From: Chamaea fasciata
Taxonomy: Eukaryota > Chordata > Aves > Passeriformes > Sylviidae
Assembly (NCBI GenBank): GCA_029207755.1
Contig: JARCOQ010000026.1
Coordinates: 62,001-126,000 of the forward strand
Length of the DNA: 64,000 nt
Direction of reading: 5' to 3'
Of this stretch, positions 13,131 to 25,191 are shown one piece after another. Every line of letters starts with the position of its first letter. Position 1 is the first letter of the stretch. Made by a program: the position numbers and the translations under genes. Under the pieces are notes generated by a model. That model saw nothing but the letters and a program-made list of their open reading frames with translations. It was not told the origin of the DNA and searched no databases.

Positions 13131-13479
13131 CTGGTTTAAACACAGACAGCAACAGAAAAGGACTTTTGTCACTCAATTTGAACTCCTTTTGCCTTCATAA
13201 CGCCTTTTTCTTCTGGGAGCACCGGGAAGAGATTGGCAAAATGAAGCTGAAAAGGAAAAATCCTCCCTAAAACTCCACACCGGCTTACCTGCTGCTGTCT
13301 GGCACAAAGAAACTCTCCGCATCCACGTGCTCCTCCAGACGCTGTAAGAGGTTTTCCCCACCGCTACAAAAACCACACTTCCAAACTCAACATGAGTTTC
13401 CCCACCCTCTGCAGCTCGATAGAGGACTGAATTGAGGCTGCTCGGTTAAAAACCGCCCCCGGCAGGAACCGCCCCCTCA

Positions 13480-13640
13480 TCATTGTAACATCTCACACCT
13501 GCAGCTGGTCTGCTCCCTCATTATCCTGACAGCTCACACCTGTGGCTGCTCTGTTCTCCCCTCACTGTTTACATCGCACACCTGGGGCTGCTCTGTCCCC
13601 TCAATCACCCTGTGACAGCTCTCACCGCTCCGAGTGAGGG
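13480..13640 (+). repeat. Minisatellite, about 45-55 bp, about 4 degenerate copies
   Basis: Four imperfect copies share the core CTCACACCTG followed by CTGCTCTG and a CCCTCA junction. Each better copy holds the E-box CACCTG. It lies beside a GC-rich stretch (13440-13480) containing CCGCCCCC boxes, which could be the edge of a promoter for - strand transcription. Confidence 0.6.
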
Positions 13641-13649
13641 CAGGGGCAG

Positions 13650-15050
13650 AGCTGCTGCTCATCCCCCGACATTTCATTGTCTGCTCCTGACACGCTGGGG
13701 CACCGGGTTTCCTTGCTATGGATAAGGACCCTGCTTTTCCTGCTGGTGCTCAAGGTTGAAACTGGGGTTCCACCTCCCAAAGTCCATATGGCTGAGATCC
13801 GTAATTCCTAAGGAAATTTCCCAGCAATCGTTACCCTTCATTTACAATTTTCCTTTGGAATCATTGCTAACTTGTCTTTCTGTGGAAGTGTTTCAAACAT
13901 TCATTGAGAGTTCAGTAGCTGGGATGGCTTGTTTATGACTTAGCTGACAATCCCAGGCTAAATCCAAACACCCAGAATTACAGGGAAATACAGAGACAGT
14001 TTATAAATACTGCCCTCCCCTTCAATTTAATTCTTCATCGCACATCCCTGGAGTAGATTTACTCCATCCTTTCTTCCCAACAGCACCTCTCCAGCACAAA
14101 TCCCTCTTCTCAGACACAAACCAAACAGAATTCTACTACAAGTGTTGGCCTGGAAAGCAAAATTCTTAGTACATCAGACGACATGATGAAAACACATACG
14201 TGCATTGATGGTCATGGAGGGAAATCTTTTCAGTGGAGAAAATAGCACACTTTCATGGACCTTCAGAAAAAGCAGAATTAGCACCAACTCCTAAGACCCC
14301 TGCTGAGGAACCCAGCCCTCCTTGGGACACCCAATGCACCAGACATCAAAAAAGGAGGGGAAAAGGTAAGCTTGGAGTGGAAAAAAAGAACATAAATACA
14401 CCAGCCTGTAAAAAACCTTCACATTGCAATAGTGGGAATCAATCACCTTTGCTCTTTCCTTGCTCTTTGTGATAACATAAATATGAAGTAAAAACACATT
14501 AAACACAAGGCCGAGCTAGGATTTTACAGGTCTTCATTTTGGCAGTCTGGATGACAAATGTCTCTTCCGGGGCTGCGACGTGCTTCAGGGGCAGGCAGAG
14601 AATCGAGGCAGAAGTTGCCGGAGAGCCCTTTCTATTCCCTTCCACCCCAGCATCTGTTCTTACGGTTTCAGGCACTGGATTGTTCCATTCCTAGATCAAA
14701 ACGTTATGGCACTTTCGTCAAATCTACTGCCCATCTCTAGTCAGAGTTTCCTACATTCCTGTATACAATAGAGTGGATAGAGAGAGGGTTTCTTTCCAAA
14801 CTATTTTAGAGATAAATTCTTATTCTTTGCCAATACCTATAGAAATGAGAAACGTGACAGGGATTTATCCCAGTGTGGGATAGGCTTGTGGATTCTTCCC
14901 CTGCTGGGCACTAGGGGAAGGGGGTCCCAGGGATTCTGGACAGTGCTGCATCCCCTCCATATCCCAATCTCTTCCTCCAGCCGTGCCATTCCGGGGCAGT
15001 GGGAGGTTGTGGGGCAGGGTCAAGAGGCGGAAGCAGAGCTGGCTCTGGCT
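13650..15050. other. Intergenic, no gene seen
   Basis: Unique-looking DNA of ordinary composition with only short chance frames. I see no splice-bounded coding segment, RNA gene or recognisable transposon here. It ends at the MsrA-like pseudogene. Confidence 0.5.
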
Positions 15051-15054
15051 GCAG

Positions 15055-16367
15055 GGCTGACCGGGCATGCCAAGGTGGTGAGGGTGGTCTTCAGCCCCCA
15101 GAAAATCAGCTACAAGGAACTTCTCAAAGTCTTCTGGGAGAACTGTGACCCCACTCAAGGCAGGGATGAGCCCCTGGCGCTGGGCAATGGAAGGGTCAGG
15201 GGGACTTAAACTCAAATGGACTCCAGCAGGAGGTTCTTGGCATTTTCATCACTTGGTGCTGGATGTGGTGGGCAACACATGGGGCACAACGAGTTTGAGG
15301 GGTTTAACTGCAAACAGGCTGTAACAGGAGGTCCTTGGCATCTCCCCGCTTTGGTGCTGGATGCTGGGAAGGTCTTGCATGACTTACCGCACTCACCCTT
15401 TAACAAAACCCCCCACGTTGCCCCTTGTGCCTCAGTTTCCCCACCAGGGATGAAGGCAGTGGCCAATGGGGCCCAGGAGAGCCCAGTGGGGCCTGGGAAA
15501 GGCCTTGTGGGACCTGGTTATGGTGCCCTACAACCGTCCTCCTGAGTGTTGCCCACGGGGAACGAGGCAGCAGGAGGATGTGGGCACTCAGTACTGCTCT
15601 GTCATCTACACACTGGGTTCTGAGCAGCAGGGAGCTGTCCTCTGGAGGAGGGACATGTACCAGCAGGCTCTGGGGACACTGGGACCCTCTCATGGGGACA
15701 CTGGGACCCACCCTGGGGACACTGTAACTGCCCTTGTGGGCACTGGGATCCCTGCTGGTCATACCGAGAGGCCGCTGGGGACTCTAAGGCTAGAGATCAT
15801 CTTGGAGTTGCTAGGACCCCTCTCGGGTAACCTGGACCCCCATGAAGACACCGGGAGTGCTCTTGGGGATACTGGGGCATACCTTGTGAACACTGTGCCC
15901 CCTGGACCACTGAGACACACCCTGGGGAGACTCGAACTTCCCCCACCATGAGAAACTACAACTTCCTGGGGACACCAGGACTGTCCCTGAGAACATTGTG
16001 ACCCCCCTGCAGGCACTGGATCTCCTACAATGTGACACTCTGAGCATGTGGTAACACCAGGAGCCTTTCTGAGGACACTGTGACACCAGGCACCTTCCCC
16101 AGCTTTGGAGTATGGAACAAGACCCTGCCCTAGCTGTGTCATGTGTGAGGCAATGGGGTGGGGGGGGGGGGGGCCCTCCAGGCTTCTCCCGCCATGGGAC
16201 TGTCCTGGGAACTGGGAGCAGAGTGGCATGGGGACATCACAATTGTCATAGAACTGGCCGGGGACTTCTAATATGCCGAGGACTACCACCAGCAGTACCT
16301 GTACAAGCAGCCCGGGGCCTCTTGTGGCCTGAAGGGCGCTGGGGTCACCTGCCCCATCACCTCCTGA
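15055..16367 (+). pseudogene. MsrA-like (peptide methionine sulfoxide reductase A) pseudogene, unprocessed
   Basis: Three separated blocks read as a methionine-S-sulfoxide reductase A in order. Block 1 (15057-15161) gives [10 protein letters not shown], then ELLKVFWEN and DPTQG. Block 2 (15568-15670) gives GTQYCSVIYT and a degenerate helix ending MYQQAL. Block 3 (16233-16367) gives [10 protein letters not shown], then [11 protein letters not shown] and a terminal stop. These are hallmark MsrA segments. Because the blocks are spaced like exons, the copy is a duplicated gene rather than a retrocopy. It is broken: TAA at 16269-16271 replaces the first Tyr of the FYYAEDYH motif, and the N-terminal exon with the catalytic GCFWG motif is not visible. 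Linking segments are eroded and a minisatellite fills the second gap. ATTAAA at 16438-16443 may be the relic poly(A) signal. A rapidly diverging functional paralogue is unlikely given the nonsense codon. Confidence 0.8.
15669..16090 (+). repeat. Degenerate minisatellite, GGGGACACTGGGACCC-like
   Basis: A 17-30 bp unit with the core GGGACACTGGGACC recurs at uneven spacing, clearest at 15674-15725 and fading toward 16085 (for example GAGGACACTGTGACACC at 16070). It lies between the second and third coding blocks of the MsrA pseudogene and probably expanded inside its intron. Confidence 0.6.
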
Positions 16368-16800
16368 GGTGCTGCCTCCTGTCCCCTGGGCTGTCCTGCC
16401 AACCCACAGTGCCCATGTGACCCATTGCTCCCTGTGATTAAAACTCTGTGACCCCCACCCTGTCCTGGCCAGTCCCGTGGCTGTGACTGGTGAGGGTTCT
16501 GGTGGGTTGCTGGGGTGGGGGGACACACCCATGGGTGCTGTTTGGGGGAGGTGGGTTTGTGGTTTGCCCCAGGGGAGGATACTGGGGGTTGGGGCTCACT
16601 TGGTGGTAGGGGAGGGGCTGGGCAGTCCATGAGGTTCCTGGGGTTGATGGTTACTGTGGGGGCACTTGCGTGGGGCTGCAGCACAGGGGGGAGGAGCAGA
16701 GCTGTGTCCGTGGGGGCCACGTGTCTGTGTCCATGCGCTGTGTGTCCGTGTCCGCCGTTTCTGTTCGTGGGCGCCGTCGGGCGGAGGCTGTAGTGCCGCG

Positions 16801-16992
16801 CTCTCCACCAGGCGGCAGTGCTGAGCCGCACCGCCTCCCCCCGGCGGGGGCGTAGCAGTGCGCGCTCTCCACCAGGCGGCAGTGCTGAGCCGCACCGCCT
16901 CCCCCCGGCGGGGGCGTAGCAGTGCGCGCTCTCCACCAGGCGGCAGTGCTGAGCCGCACCGCCTCCCCCCGGCGGGGGCGTAGCAGTGCGCG
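16801..16992 (+). repeat. 64-bp tandem repeat x3 with a CTCF-like site in each copy
   Basis: Three near-identical copies start at 16801, 16865 and 16929. Each contains CCACCAGGCGGCAGTG, giving CTCF-like cores at 16805-16818, 16869-16882 and 16933-16946, all in one orientation at exactly 64-bp spacing. The core fits the published CTCF pattern CCNNNNGGNGGCAG at its fixed positions. The repeat is CpG-rich and sits just downstream of the MsrA pseudogene and about 7.5 kb upstream of ID3. Repeat structure is seen directly; CTCF binding is inferred. Confidence 0.8.
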
Positions 16993-19900
16993 CCTACGCG
17001 GCACTCGCGGTACGAGCTGCGTTTGCGGTGCGTGAGCGCGCACACAAACATACTCCGTGCCCGTCCAGGTGGGGGTGGCACACGGGTACAGAAGGGACGA
17101 GCGTAGGCATGCTCAGGGACATACAGGGTCACCTACACACACATGCATGCACGGGGCCGTACGTCTTCCATACATACCTATACGTACATCCACAGGTGCT
17201 ACAGGCTGTGAACTCCAGCTCCCACATCCCTGCTGAATGTTCCCCCAGCTCCATGGATGGGGGCACAGAGGGTGCCATGATGTCCCCGTGTCACAGGGGC
17301 CGAGCCCAGCGTGGGACTTGTCCCCAGCCCCACAGTGGGGACACACACTGGGACATTTTTGTAGAAAGTGAAGTCCCTTGGGTGAACAGAGAGTGAAAAA
17401 ATTAACTAAAAGCAGTGAGAAAGAGAGCGCAGGTCAGCTTCTGGCACCTGGCCCCACAAGCAGATGTGGCAGCTGGCTCTGTAGAGGGAGCTGGGGACAG
17501 GGGACAAGGGACCCCTGTCTTCAGCCTTGCACTCCAGCATCCTCATCATCCTAAGGAACAGTGTTGGACAGGGCAACTGCTGTGGGGTTTCATGGCAGGG
17601 GATGACTGGGATGGGTGTTCCCAGATGTAAGGCTTTGTGAGTTGCTCCCCAAGGACCCCTGCACCCCTGTCCCCAGTTGCTGGAGTCAGGGGATGGGATA
17701 AGGAGAGGGGCCAAAGGATGGAGAAACCAGTGGATATTGGGGCTGGACCACATCATTCCAGGCTTGGATTTTGGCTTTCATTCCCAACAAGAGGGTAGAA
17801 GTTGCTTTTAAGACCCTGAGTGGGGAAACTGAGGCAGGGACTGTCTCAGCACAGGGGTTTAGGAATGGGGACCCCCAGTTTGGCCACTCCCCAAGAGTCC
17901 TTGGATTGTACGGCCACAGGTCCAGTGGGTTTGGAGGAGCACTGAGGGCACACCCCCACGTCCCCCTTTCCTGCAGGGATATGGCTTGAGGAGACGAGAC
18001 AAAAGAGCCCCTCCTCACCCTGCCACTGCCCCCAGTATGGCATCCGGGTAGATGGAAACTGTGTGTCAGAGGAAGTTGGGGGGGACACCCAGGTGTCCTC
18101 CCCCAGCACCTGTGCTAAGCCTGACCTACCCCATTCCCTGACACACCTGGGATGAGTTGGGCCAATCCCCATGGGGTGGGTTCCCAGCAGAGGGAGGGCA
18201 CAACCCTCACCCCCCACCTTTGCTTCCCACCCCTGCTTAAACCCAGAATGGACACACAACCCAAACACCGGTGGGGGTGAACAAACTGGGAGGTCCCCAT
18301 CATCAAACTACAGCACTGACACCATCCCTTCCTCAGTTTCCTTACTCAGGGTCTGAAGAGCAGCTTCTCATCCCACACTGGGGCTGGAAAGGCACAATCC
18401 AGACTGGGAATTATTTGGTCCAGGGTGAACTTTCACCAGCATCCCAGCCCCATGGGGAGGCTGGGATCCCATCCCAACATATTGCCATGTTGGGGATCAG
18501 ATGAATGGGGAGGTTAGGGAGTGGAGGTTGGGGAGGGGATGCTGGCAAGATATTTATACTGAGGATTCAGAGGGAGGGGTCTGTGGCGCTCTTTGCCGAG
18601 CAAAGAAAATAACAATTTGGGCAGGTTTGAAAAGAGCCGAAACCACGACAGGAAACTCAAATTGTACAAATGCAGATGTGAGTGGAAAAAGCTCTTGAGC
18701 TGGTCGATCCGGCTTTCACCTCCACTAAAAATAAACCTGCCTTATTAGGGGCAGATGGGGGCTGAGATAAAACATCTCTCTCCCTACCCCCCCTCATGTT
18801 TTTCCATGGAGGGGCTGTTTCGTGTGATGCTGTGCGATGTGGCTTTCTGGGGGTAGTGGGGATGGATGGCTTGGCCAGGGGCTTGTGTTGAGTTTTGGGG
18901 TTGTGTGTCAGGTTTTCTGGAGGAGGGTTGGTGGGGTTGATGTGACTTAGGGCTGGGCAATGCAGGGTGGGGGGTGTGATGAGTTGTAACGGTCTCTGAG
19001 TGTAATAAGGCAGCCTGGCAAAGCCACATCCTGCAGCACAGCGGGACCTGGGGGGGGGGGGGGGAATTTGGGGTGCTGAGAAAGGGAGGGATTGGGGGCA
19101 GGGGCTGCAGGGAGCAGCAAAACTCTTCCTGGGACCCCCATGTAACACAAGCTGGGCTCCTCTTCCCCACGTCTGTTTTCCCTCTTTGGACCATGCCTAG
19201 GATGCAGCACCCCACGTTTGGGGAGAGGCTGTGGCAAAGATGGTGCCAGGTTTGGGTGCCCACTGCCCCCTGCTGCTGCACGCCAGCCCTGGGAGGATAT
19301 TGTGGAAGGTGGGTGTTGCTTCGCTGTCACTCTGGCAGTGGCAGCGGGGCCCGGGGTCTTCTGAGTCAGCCCAGTGTCTCCATACCTGCAGCAGCCACGG
19401 GGGGCAAGCAGGGTTGTTCACACCTGCAGCCTTTGCACCCCCTGCCCCATCCTCCTCCTTTTGCAGGGATGCAATTCGGATGGATGCAATTTGGTAAGGG
19501 AGGAATCAAAAAGGTGTGAAGGGAGAAGGGAGGAGAGCAAGGAGTGGGCTGACCACCAAATTGTGAGTGTACCTCCAGTAGTAGCACAGCACCTCAGCAC
19601 CTACCCTGCTGGGAACACCCACAAGGACACCCCCACCAGGGCCTGGGTTATAGGGTGCTCACATGGCATGAGCTGATCAGTCTTGGGCCCCTTGGGGTAA
19701 TATGGGGGTGTGATGCTCCAGTTCCCCCAAAACGCTGGGGGTGCCCCGGAAGGCTCCTGGAGGGAAAAGACCCATCAGGGTTCAGATGGGACTCAGAGGG
19801 GCTGCTGCTGTGTCAGGGGTGGGGAGGGAAAGGGGTGGGCTCTGTCCAGCCTTGGGGGGAGGTGGTGAGAATGGTGGCCAGGGCAGGGGGACCAGCACAG

Positions 19901-22900
19901 GAAGCACCGGTGGTGGCGGCTGCTCCCGTCTCCCCACATGCACCCGTGAGATAGGGCAGCAGGAAGCAGCTGTGGGGAATGCCGGCACTGGGAACAGCCG
20001 CTGCTGCCTGCCCAACACAGTCTGGGCCTGCATGACATCCAGCCCCGCTGTCTCCCCCCATTCTGGGTACTACACAGGGATGGATGTTCCAAGTGTCCCG
20101 GCCTCTTCTCTGCAGGGAACAGAGGTGTCCAGGGTTTGCCCTGAAGAAGCAGCTCTGACTGCTCATGGGAATATGGGGTTCCCTCTGGCTCTGAGGGTGA
20201 TGGAGATGGAGACATGGCTCTGCTCCTGGCTGGGCTTTGGATGAGAGGAAATGTGGGGAAACTGAGGTATGGCCGGCGACAGAGCAGCTTGGCCACCGTT
20301 CATGTCATGGCTCCTGGTTTTCTTCCAGAGGGATGAGAGTGATCCCCTCCCTCCTCTGTGTACCCTGGAACCAGGTAATGCCTCATGGTGTTCTCTCTGG
20401 TCCCTAATGATCACCAGCAGGGAGAGTCCTGGGTGCTGCCTGCAGGCTGGGTTGGGATGGGATGCTCAGGCTGAGGGGGGGCAGTCCCTGGGGCTAATCC
20501 CCTGCACAAACAGCCGCACATTCCCCAGGGCCCGATCAGGTCTCCTGGTGACAGGGCTTGGGGGGGGTGGGGCACCTCACTGCTCCTTTTTGGTGCCACT
20601 ACTTCCTCCCCCCCCCCCCACGCCCCCAATTCTCTGCCATTTGTCTGCTCATCCAGCTCCGTTTGTGGCCCATTATGTAGCCTCTGGCATTGCCTGGCTT
20701 TAGTGGAGGGTCCCTGTGGTGGGTGAGGGGGTTAAACTGAGGCACAGAGCAGACAGGTGTCTAGAGCCAGGCTCCTTCCTGCATGGTCTGTGGACTCTGA
20801 CATCCATCCATCCATCCATCCATCCATCCATCCATCCATCCATCCATCCATATCTGCCAGTTCCAATTTATAATCCCCATTGATCCTGAAACACCCCAAA
20901 TCTGGAACATCATAGCTCAATATAGGGGTGTCACTGCAGCTACAGGGACCCCAGGGAGGGTTTGCCAAATTGCATGGGGACCTTTCAGCACATTCTCCGC
21001 ATGACCGATGGCTGGAGCAGGGCCACAACAGCTGTCCCTGCTTGCCCATCCTAGACCCACTGTCTATTCAGGAGCACTCGGCTCCAGCACGAATTGAGGT
21101 GTGAAGAGAGCTGCCACCCAATGTTCAGCAGGATCACTAAATGCCATGAGACTGCCTCCCCATGCCAACACAGCCTTGCGGATAAGGTGGGAAAGAGATC
21201 TCAGAGCCCTTTTAAGAAGCCAGAATCCCTTTTTCCCCTTGAGCATCCATCTAGATTTCTTCTCCAGCACCAAAACTCCCTCAAATCGCTGCTGTGCCAT
21301 GCCATGTGGGTGCCTAGGCTGGCATGGGGAGGCTGGCTTGAAGCACCTCCAAAAATCGATTAATTAATCTCTGAGCTCTTGTTCCCATGTTGTGATGAGC
21401 CAGAGCACGGCCAGCCAGGTCCCTCAGCTTTCCTTGCTCCTGAAGGATCCTGAAGGTCTCCGAAGGTCCCTGGGAAATGGGATTTATACCTCAGCCCCAT
21501 CTGAAAGTGAATCCAGATGACCCCTGGGGAAAAGCCCTTTCCTTTGTAGCTGCCTTGGGCACCCTGCCACATCTCTGTTCTTCTCCTCTCCTATCCAAAT
21601 CCTTTCCCTGCAGCCAGTGCTTCCAGACAGCCTCCAGCTTCCAAAACACAAGAAATTCCCTCCAAAACACTGGTGGTGTTCCCTCAGGACACAGGGACCC
21701 CCATGCTTGCCCTCCCTGCCCTGCGGCAGCCAGGCCGAATCTGGCCATTTCCACTCCATGTTACATCCCTCACATCCTGCCACCTGTACCGACTTACTTC
21801 AGGGGAAAAAAAGAAATCAAACCAAACCCAAGCCCAAGGGGTAGATTATTCTGGGGTGGGGGAAGCAGCTGCTTGTGAGGCACCCCCCCAAGCTTCGAGG
21901 ACCTCTGCAGGTATTTGCAGCATGAGCAAATCCCCTGGGATTAACAATCTGCTCCCAGGAAAAGGGGAAAGGTGGTGGGGAGCATTGGCTGAGCTGTAGT
22001 GAGGCGCATGGTCACGCCTTCCCCAGGAGATTTATTATTTTGGGGTGCTTGCTGAGCTGGATAATCCCAGGTCCTGCTATTTCTCCTACCTCTTTTAGTT
22101 TTCCTTTGAATAAAACACCCATTATGGGCCCTTTCACCATGAATTCATCATGCTCCAGAGCATTCCCACTCCCTTCCCCATTTTCTCTCCTCCACGTTAA
22201 GAAATCCGCTCCCCCCACAGCCGCTACGTGAGGACACCGCAAACCTGGAGCTGCCACCGCAACAGCACCCTAACAGCACCCCTCCGGTCAAAAGTGACCC
22301 ATCGGGGGGACGGGGGTTGTGACACAACTTGGGGTGATCAGATAAAAACATCTGTGTGCTCCCAGCCCTCTCACACACTCGGGGTATCCCAGGACTGGAA
22401 TGAATATGGCAGCGGCGTGGCCGTGGCGGTTGTGGTGGTGGTGCGGGGGGTGTGCGGGGGGGCGCGGGGAGGGGGAGGTTGCCTTGGCCACGCATCCCTC
22501 TGTGAATGCATGACGTGCGCAGGGCTGGCGCCAGGCTGTCTGGGGCCGGGAGTTAGATCAACACAGCTGGAGGGCCCGGGCCACAGCTGGGCAAAGGCAA
22601 CGGGTCCCGCCGCCCAGGCAGAGCCTGTGGGAACCACCGCCAACAAAACCCCCCTGCAAACAAAAGCTCCCCCCAGTCCCTCTGAAGCCTTTCAGCGCCC
22701 TCCCCGCCCCCCCCCACCCCATCCCTTGGGAAATGAGAGGAGGTGTATGGGAATAAGCAGAGGCTGTATGTTGCTGTTTTGTATTGAAGGGAAGTCATAA
22801 GAAGGATTCAGGTGGTGCTCTGAAAAAAGTTTCTAAAGGTTTTGTAAACATTTTAAAAATTTGTGTTAATTTCATTAAGTCTTACATTTATAATTTGTTT

Positions 22901-24380
22901 TTAAAAGCTGTTAAACTTTTTTTTAACTTTATTTTGTTGGGTGTTTTGTTAGTGTTTTTTTGTTTGGTTTTTTTTTTGGGGGGGGGGGGGCGGGGGGGTG
23001 GATTGGTTGTTGGTTCTTGCCCCGAAACAGGTTAATGAGGGTTATTACGCCTCTTCCCAAGCTGCTATCCTTTACACAGAAGTGATTTCCCAGGAAATTC
23101 TTAACGAGTGAGGTGGGGGGAGGGGGGAGGAAGAAAAAGAAAAGATCCAATAATAATCCAACCCCAAAAAGTGTTGGATGCTGCTTTCAAGGTTTTTGTT
23201 GAGCAGCTCATGGCTTGGGGGAGATGTGGGGAGGAGGGGTACCCTCCAGCCTGCAGTCCCAGACCCCTTTGGGGGGGTGGAAATAAACCACAGCACTATG
23301 AAACTGGGATTTGGGCAGATCTAGAATAAATCTCCTGTACGGTCACCCTCCTGCACCCCTCCTTAGCTGTGACTGCCAGGCCAAGCAGGGTCTCAGGGTG
23401 CTCCCAACCCTCTCGGCTGTAACATTCCCTTCCCGCACTTTCATAACCAAGCCCCCATAACACCCCCCATAACTAAATCCCATCAAAGTCAATATTTGGA
23501 GGAAGTGAGGTTTTTCCCCTTGGGCTCATGCAGATTCACCATCTGAGTGTTGCAGGGCTGTCATTTCTGCAGGACCCCTCCTTGTACCACCCGCTGCTGT
23601 GACTCCCAGTGGGGACCCCAGATCGCTCCAGCTTTGGGCTTTTTCTGTGGACATTCTCTGATTCTCTAAGTTTTGAGGCAGTGATGGTTTGGAAGGCCAG
23701 TTTCCTTCAGATCCCACCCCCCCCACACGCACACTTCTACTGGGATAACCCCTTTGCCTATAAATCTCCTCTCCCTCTCCAAAATAAAAAACCCTCCAGG
23801 CCTCTCGCAGGCGCTGACCTAAATCTGGTTTCTCCATCGTAACCTCAGTTTTACCGCAATTAATTTTTTTCTGCTGGTCACAAGATAATTCCTGACGCCA
23901 GAAAGTCTGGAGGTCAGATGAGAAACGGATTGAGGAAAAGGGCGGCACTAATTTCCTTAAAACAGGGAGGTTGGGAGAGGGGAAACCCCACAGTCGTTTC
24001 TAAAAATAGGGGGAATTCACTGGGAAGGGGAGGGGGACAGTTTGGGGGTGCTGGGGTGTTGAAGGGGTTTAGGGGAAGATAATCCCCAAGAGGTTTGGGG
24101 GGGTCTGGCCATGGGGAGGAGGACCTGCGTGGTCGTGTCATCCCCCGTCGGGCCACTCTGGCCATCAAGGGTCAATCTGGCGGGGGGGGGCGGGGGGGCT
24201 GAGGTAGAGGGGGTTTAAGGCTTCATTTATGTGTGGGGGCGGAGTTTGATGCTTCACTGACACTCAGAGGCGGGGTTTAGGGCTTCGTTTACATAAAAGG
24301 GGTGAGATTAATGGTTATTTTACATAAAAGGGGGTTGTGTTGTTCATAATTTGCATTTAATGGGCGCGGTCAAGTCGCCC
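16993..24380. other. Non-genic upstream region of ID3
   Basis: No coding gene is supported; the many frames are chance GC-rich openings. Contents seen: poly-G runs (16158-16173, 19050-19066, 22979-22999), a (CATC)n tract, a GTG-rich stretch (22426-22450), an inverted pair of about 90-bp homologous segments (17755-17850 against 18310-18410), and a MEF2-like CTAAAAATAG at 24000-24009. The TATTTATACT region near 18553 followed by AT-rich islands could hold an enhancer but I cannot show it. Confidence 0.5.
20801..20850 (+). repeat. (CATC)n microsatellite
   Basis: A perfect tetranucleotide tract, CATC repeated about 12 times, with no gene association. Confidence 0.95.
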
Positions 24381-24420
24381 TGCCTATATAAACGCGGCGC
24401 GCTTGCCCCCCCCCGCCACC
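24225..24420 (+). promoter_or_regulatory. ID3 core and proximal promoter
   Basis: A TATA box, TATATAA, lies at 24385-24391, placing the start of transcription near 24415 and leaving a 5' leader of about 200 bases before the ATG at 24612. Upstream, GTGGGGGCGGAG near 24233 resembles an EGR1/Sp1 site and GAGGCGGGG near 24268 a GC box. Two diverged copies of a GGCTTC(A/G)TTTA segment (24219 and 24272) and two TACATAAAAGGGG segments (24290 and 24321) form a short imperfect repeat in the proximal promoter. The TATA call is firm; factor assignments are motif-based guesses. Confidence 0.75.
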
Positions 24421-24611
24421 CCCACCCTCCCCAATCTGCCAGCGAGATACGAAAGTTTGGGGTCCAAGGGGTGAGCGTTAAGGCTCTCGGAGCTGCCTTC
24501 TTTGGCTATCCTGGTGCTCGGAGGTCTCAGCAAAACCCTCGCTGCCGCGACAGCCCCTGAGGCTCCTAGGCATCCCCCGTCCTGCATCTCCAGACCTGCT
24601 CGGAGCCCACC

Positions 24612-25191
24612 ATGAAAGCCATCAGCCCGGTGCGCTCCGTCCGGAGCTGCTACGAGGCCGTTTGCTGCCTCTCGGAGCAGAGTTTGGCCATCGCCCGGGG
24701 TAGCCACAACAAGAGCTCGGCCTTAGAAGAGCCCATGAACCTGCTCTATGATATGAACGACTGCTATTCCAAATTGCGGGAGCTGGTGCCAGGCATCCCT
24801 CAAGGCACCAAGGTGAGCCAAGTGGAGATCCTGCAGCACGTCATAGACTACATCTTCGACCTCCAGATCGTGCTGGAGGAGGGGTCCAAGGGCCGCGACC
24901 CCTCCTCCGAGGCCACCCTACTCTCCCTTAAGGTAAGGGTCGCTTCGGGCTGCGGGCTAGGTGTGCCGTTTTGGGGAGAGAGGATGTGTTAGGTTGGAGG
25001 TGATAACAAGTCGGGACGGGGGTGCTGCAGGGTCCCCCGAGTGTGTTGGTGCGTCATGGCACAGTGGCGAATGGGGAGGAGTGGGGACCACCAGCCGCCG
25101 AGGTGATCTTAAGCCCTGTCCCCTCTCTCCGCAGGCGGCCGAACTCGCCTCAGAACTCCGCACCAAAGACGAGAGAAGTTTGTGTCACTAA
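24612..25191 (+). CDS. ID3: DNA-binding protein inhibitor ID-3
   Basis: Coding exons 24612-24932 and 25135-25191 join in phase 0 to 125 residues. The helix-loop-helix spans about residues 42-88: helix 1 around [19 protein letters not shown], loop GIPQGTKVS, helix 2 to QIVLEE. No basic DNA-binding region precedes it, the defining trait of the ID family, so the protein titrates E proteins and other bHLH factors in the nucleus and blocks differentiation. SPVR at residues 5-8 is the conserved N-terminal Cdk-type phosphorylation site. The C-terminal [17 protein letters not shown] matches ID3 (compare SFCH in mammals) rather than ID1, ID2 or ID4. The first ATG is used; it lies directly in a CACC context. 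The splice site after SLK is AAG/GTAAGG. A further donor (CAG/GTGAGT) at 25207 in the 3' UTR implies a non-coding third exon, as in human ID3. Confidence 0.97.

Noticed and set aside
15055..16367. A functional MsrA paralogue
   Set aside because: An in-frame TAA interrupts a core motif, linkers are eroded and the catalytic-Cys exon is not found.
1..24000. RPL11 or ELOA, the neighbours of ID3 in mammals
   Set aside because: I looked for their conserved peptides and saw none; they probably lie farther to the left.
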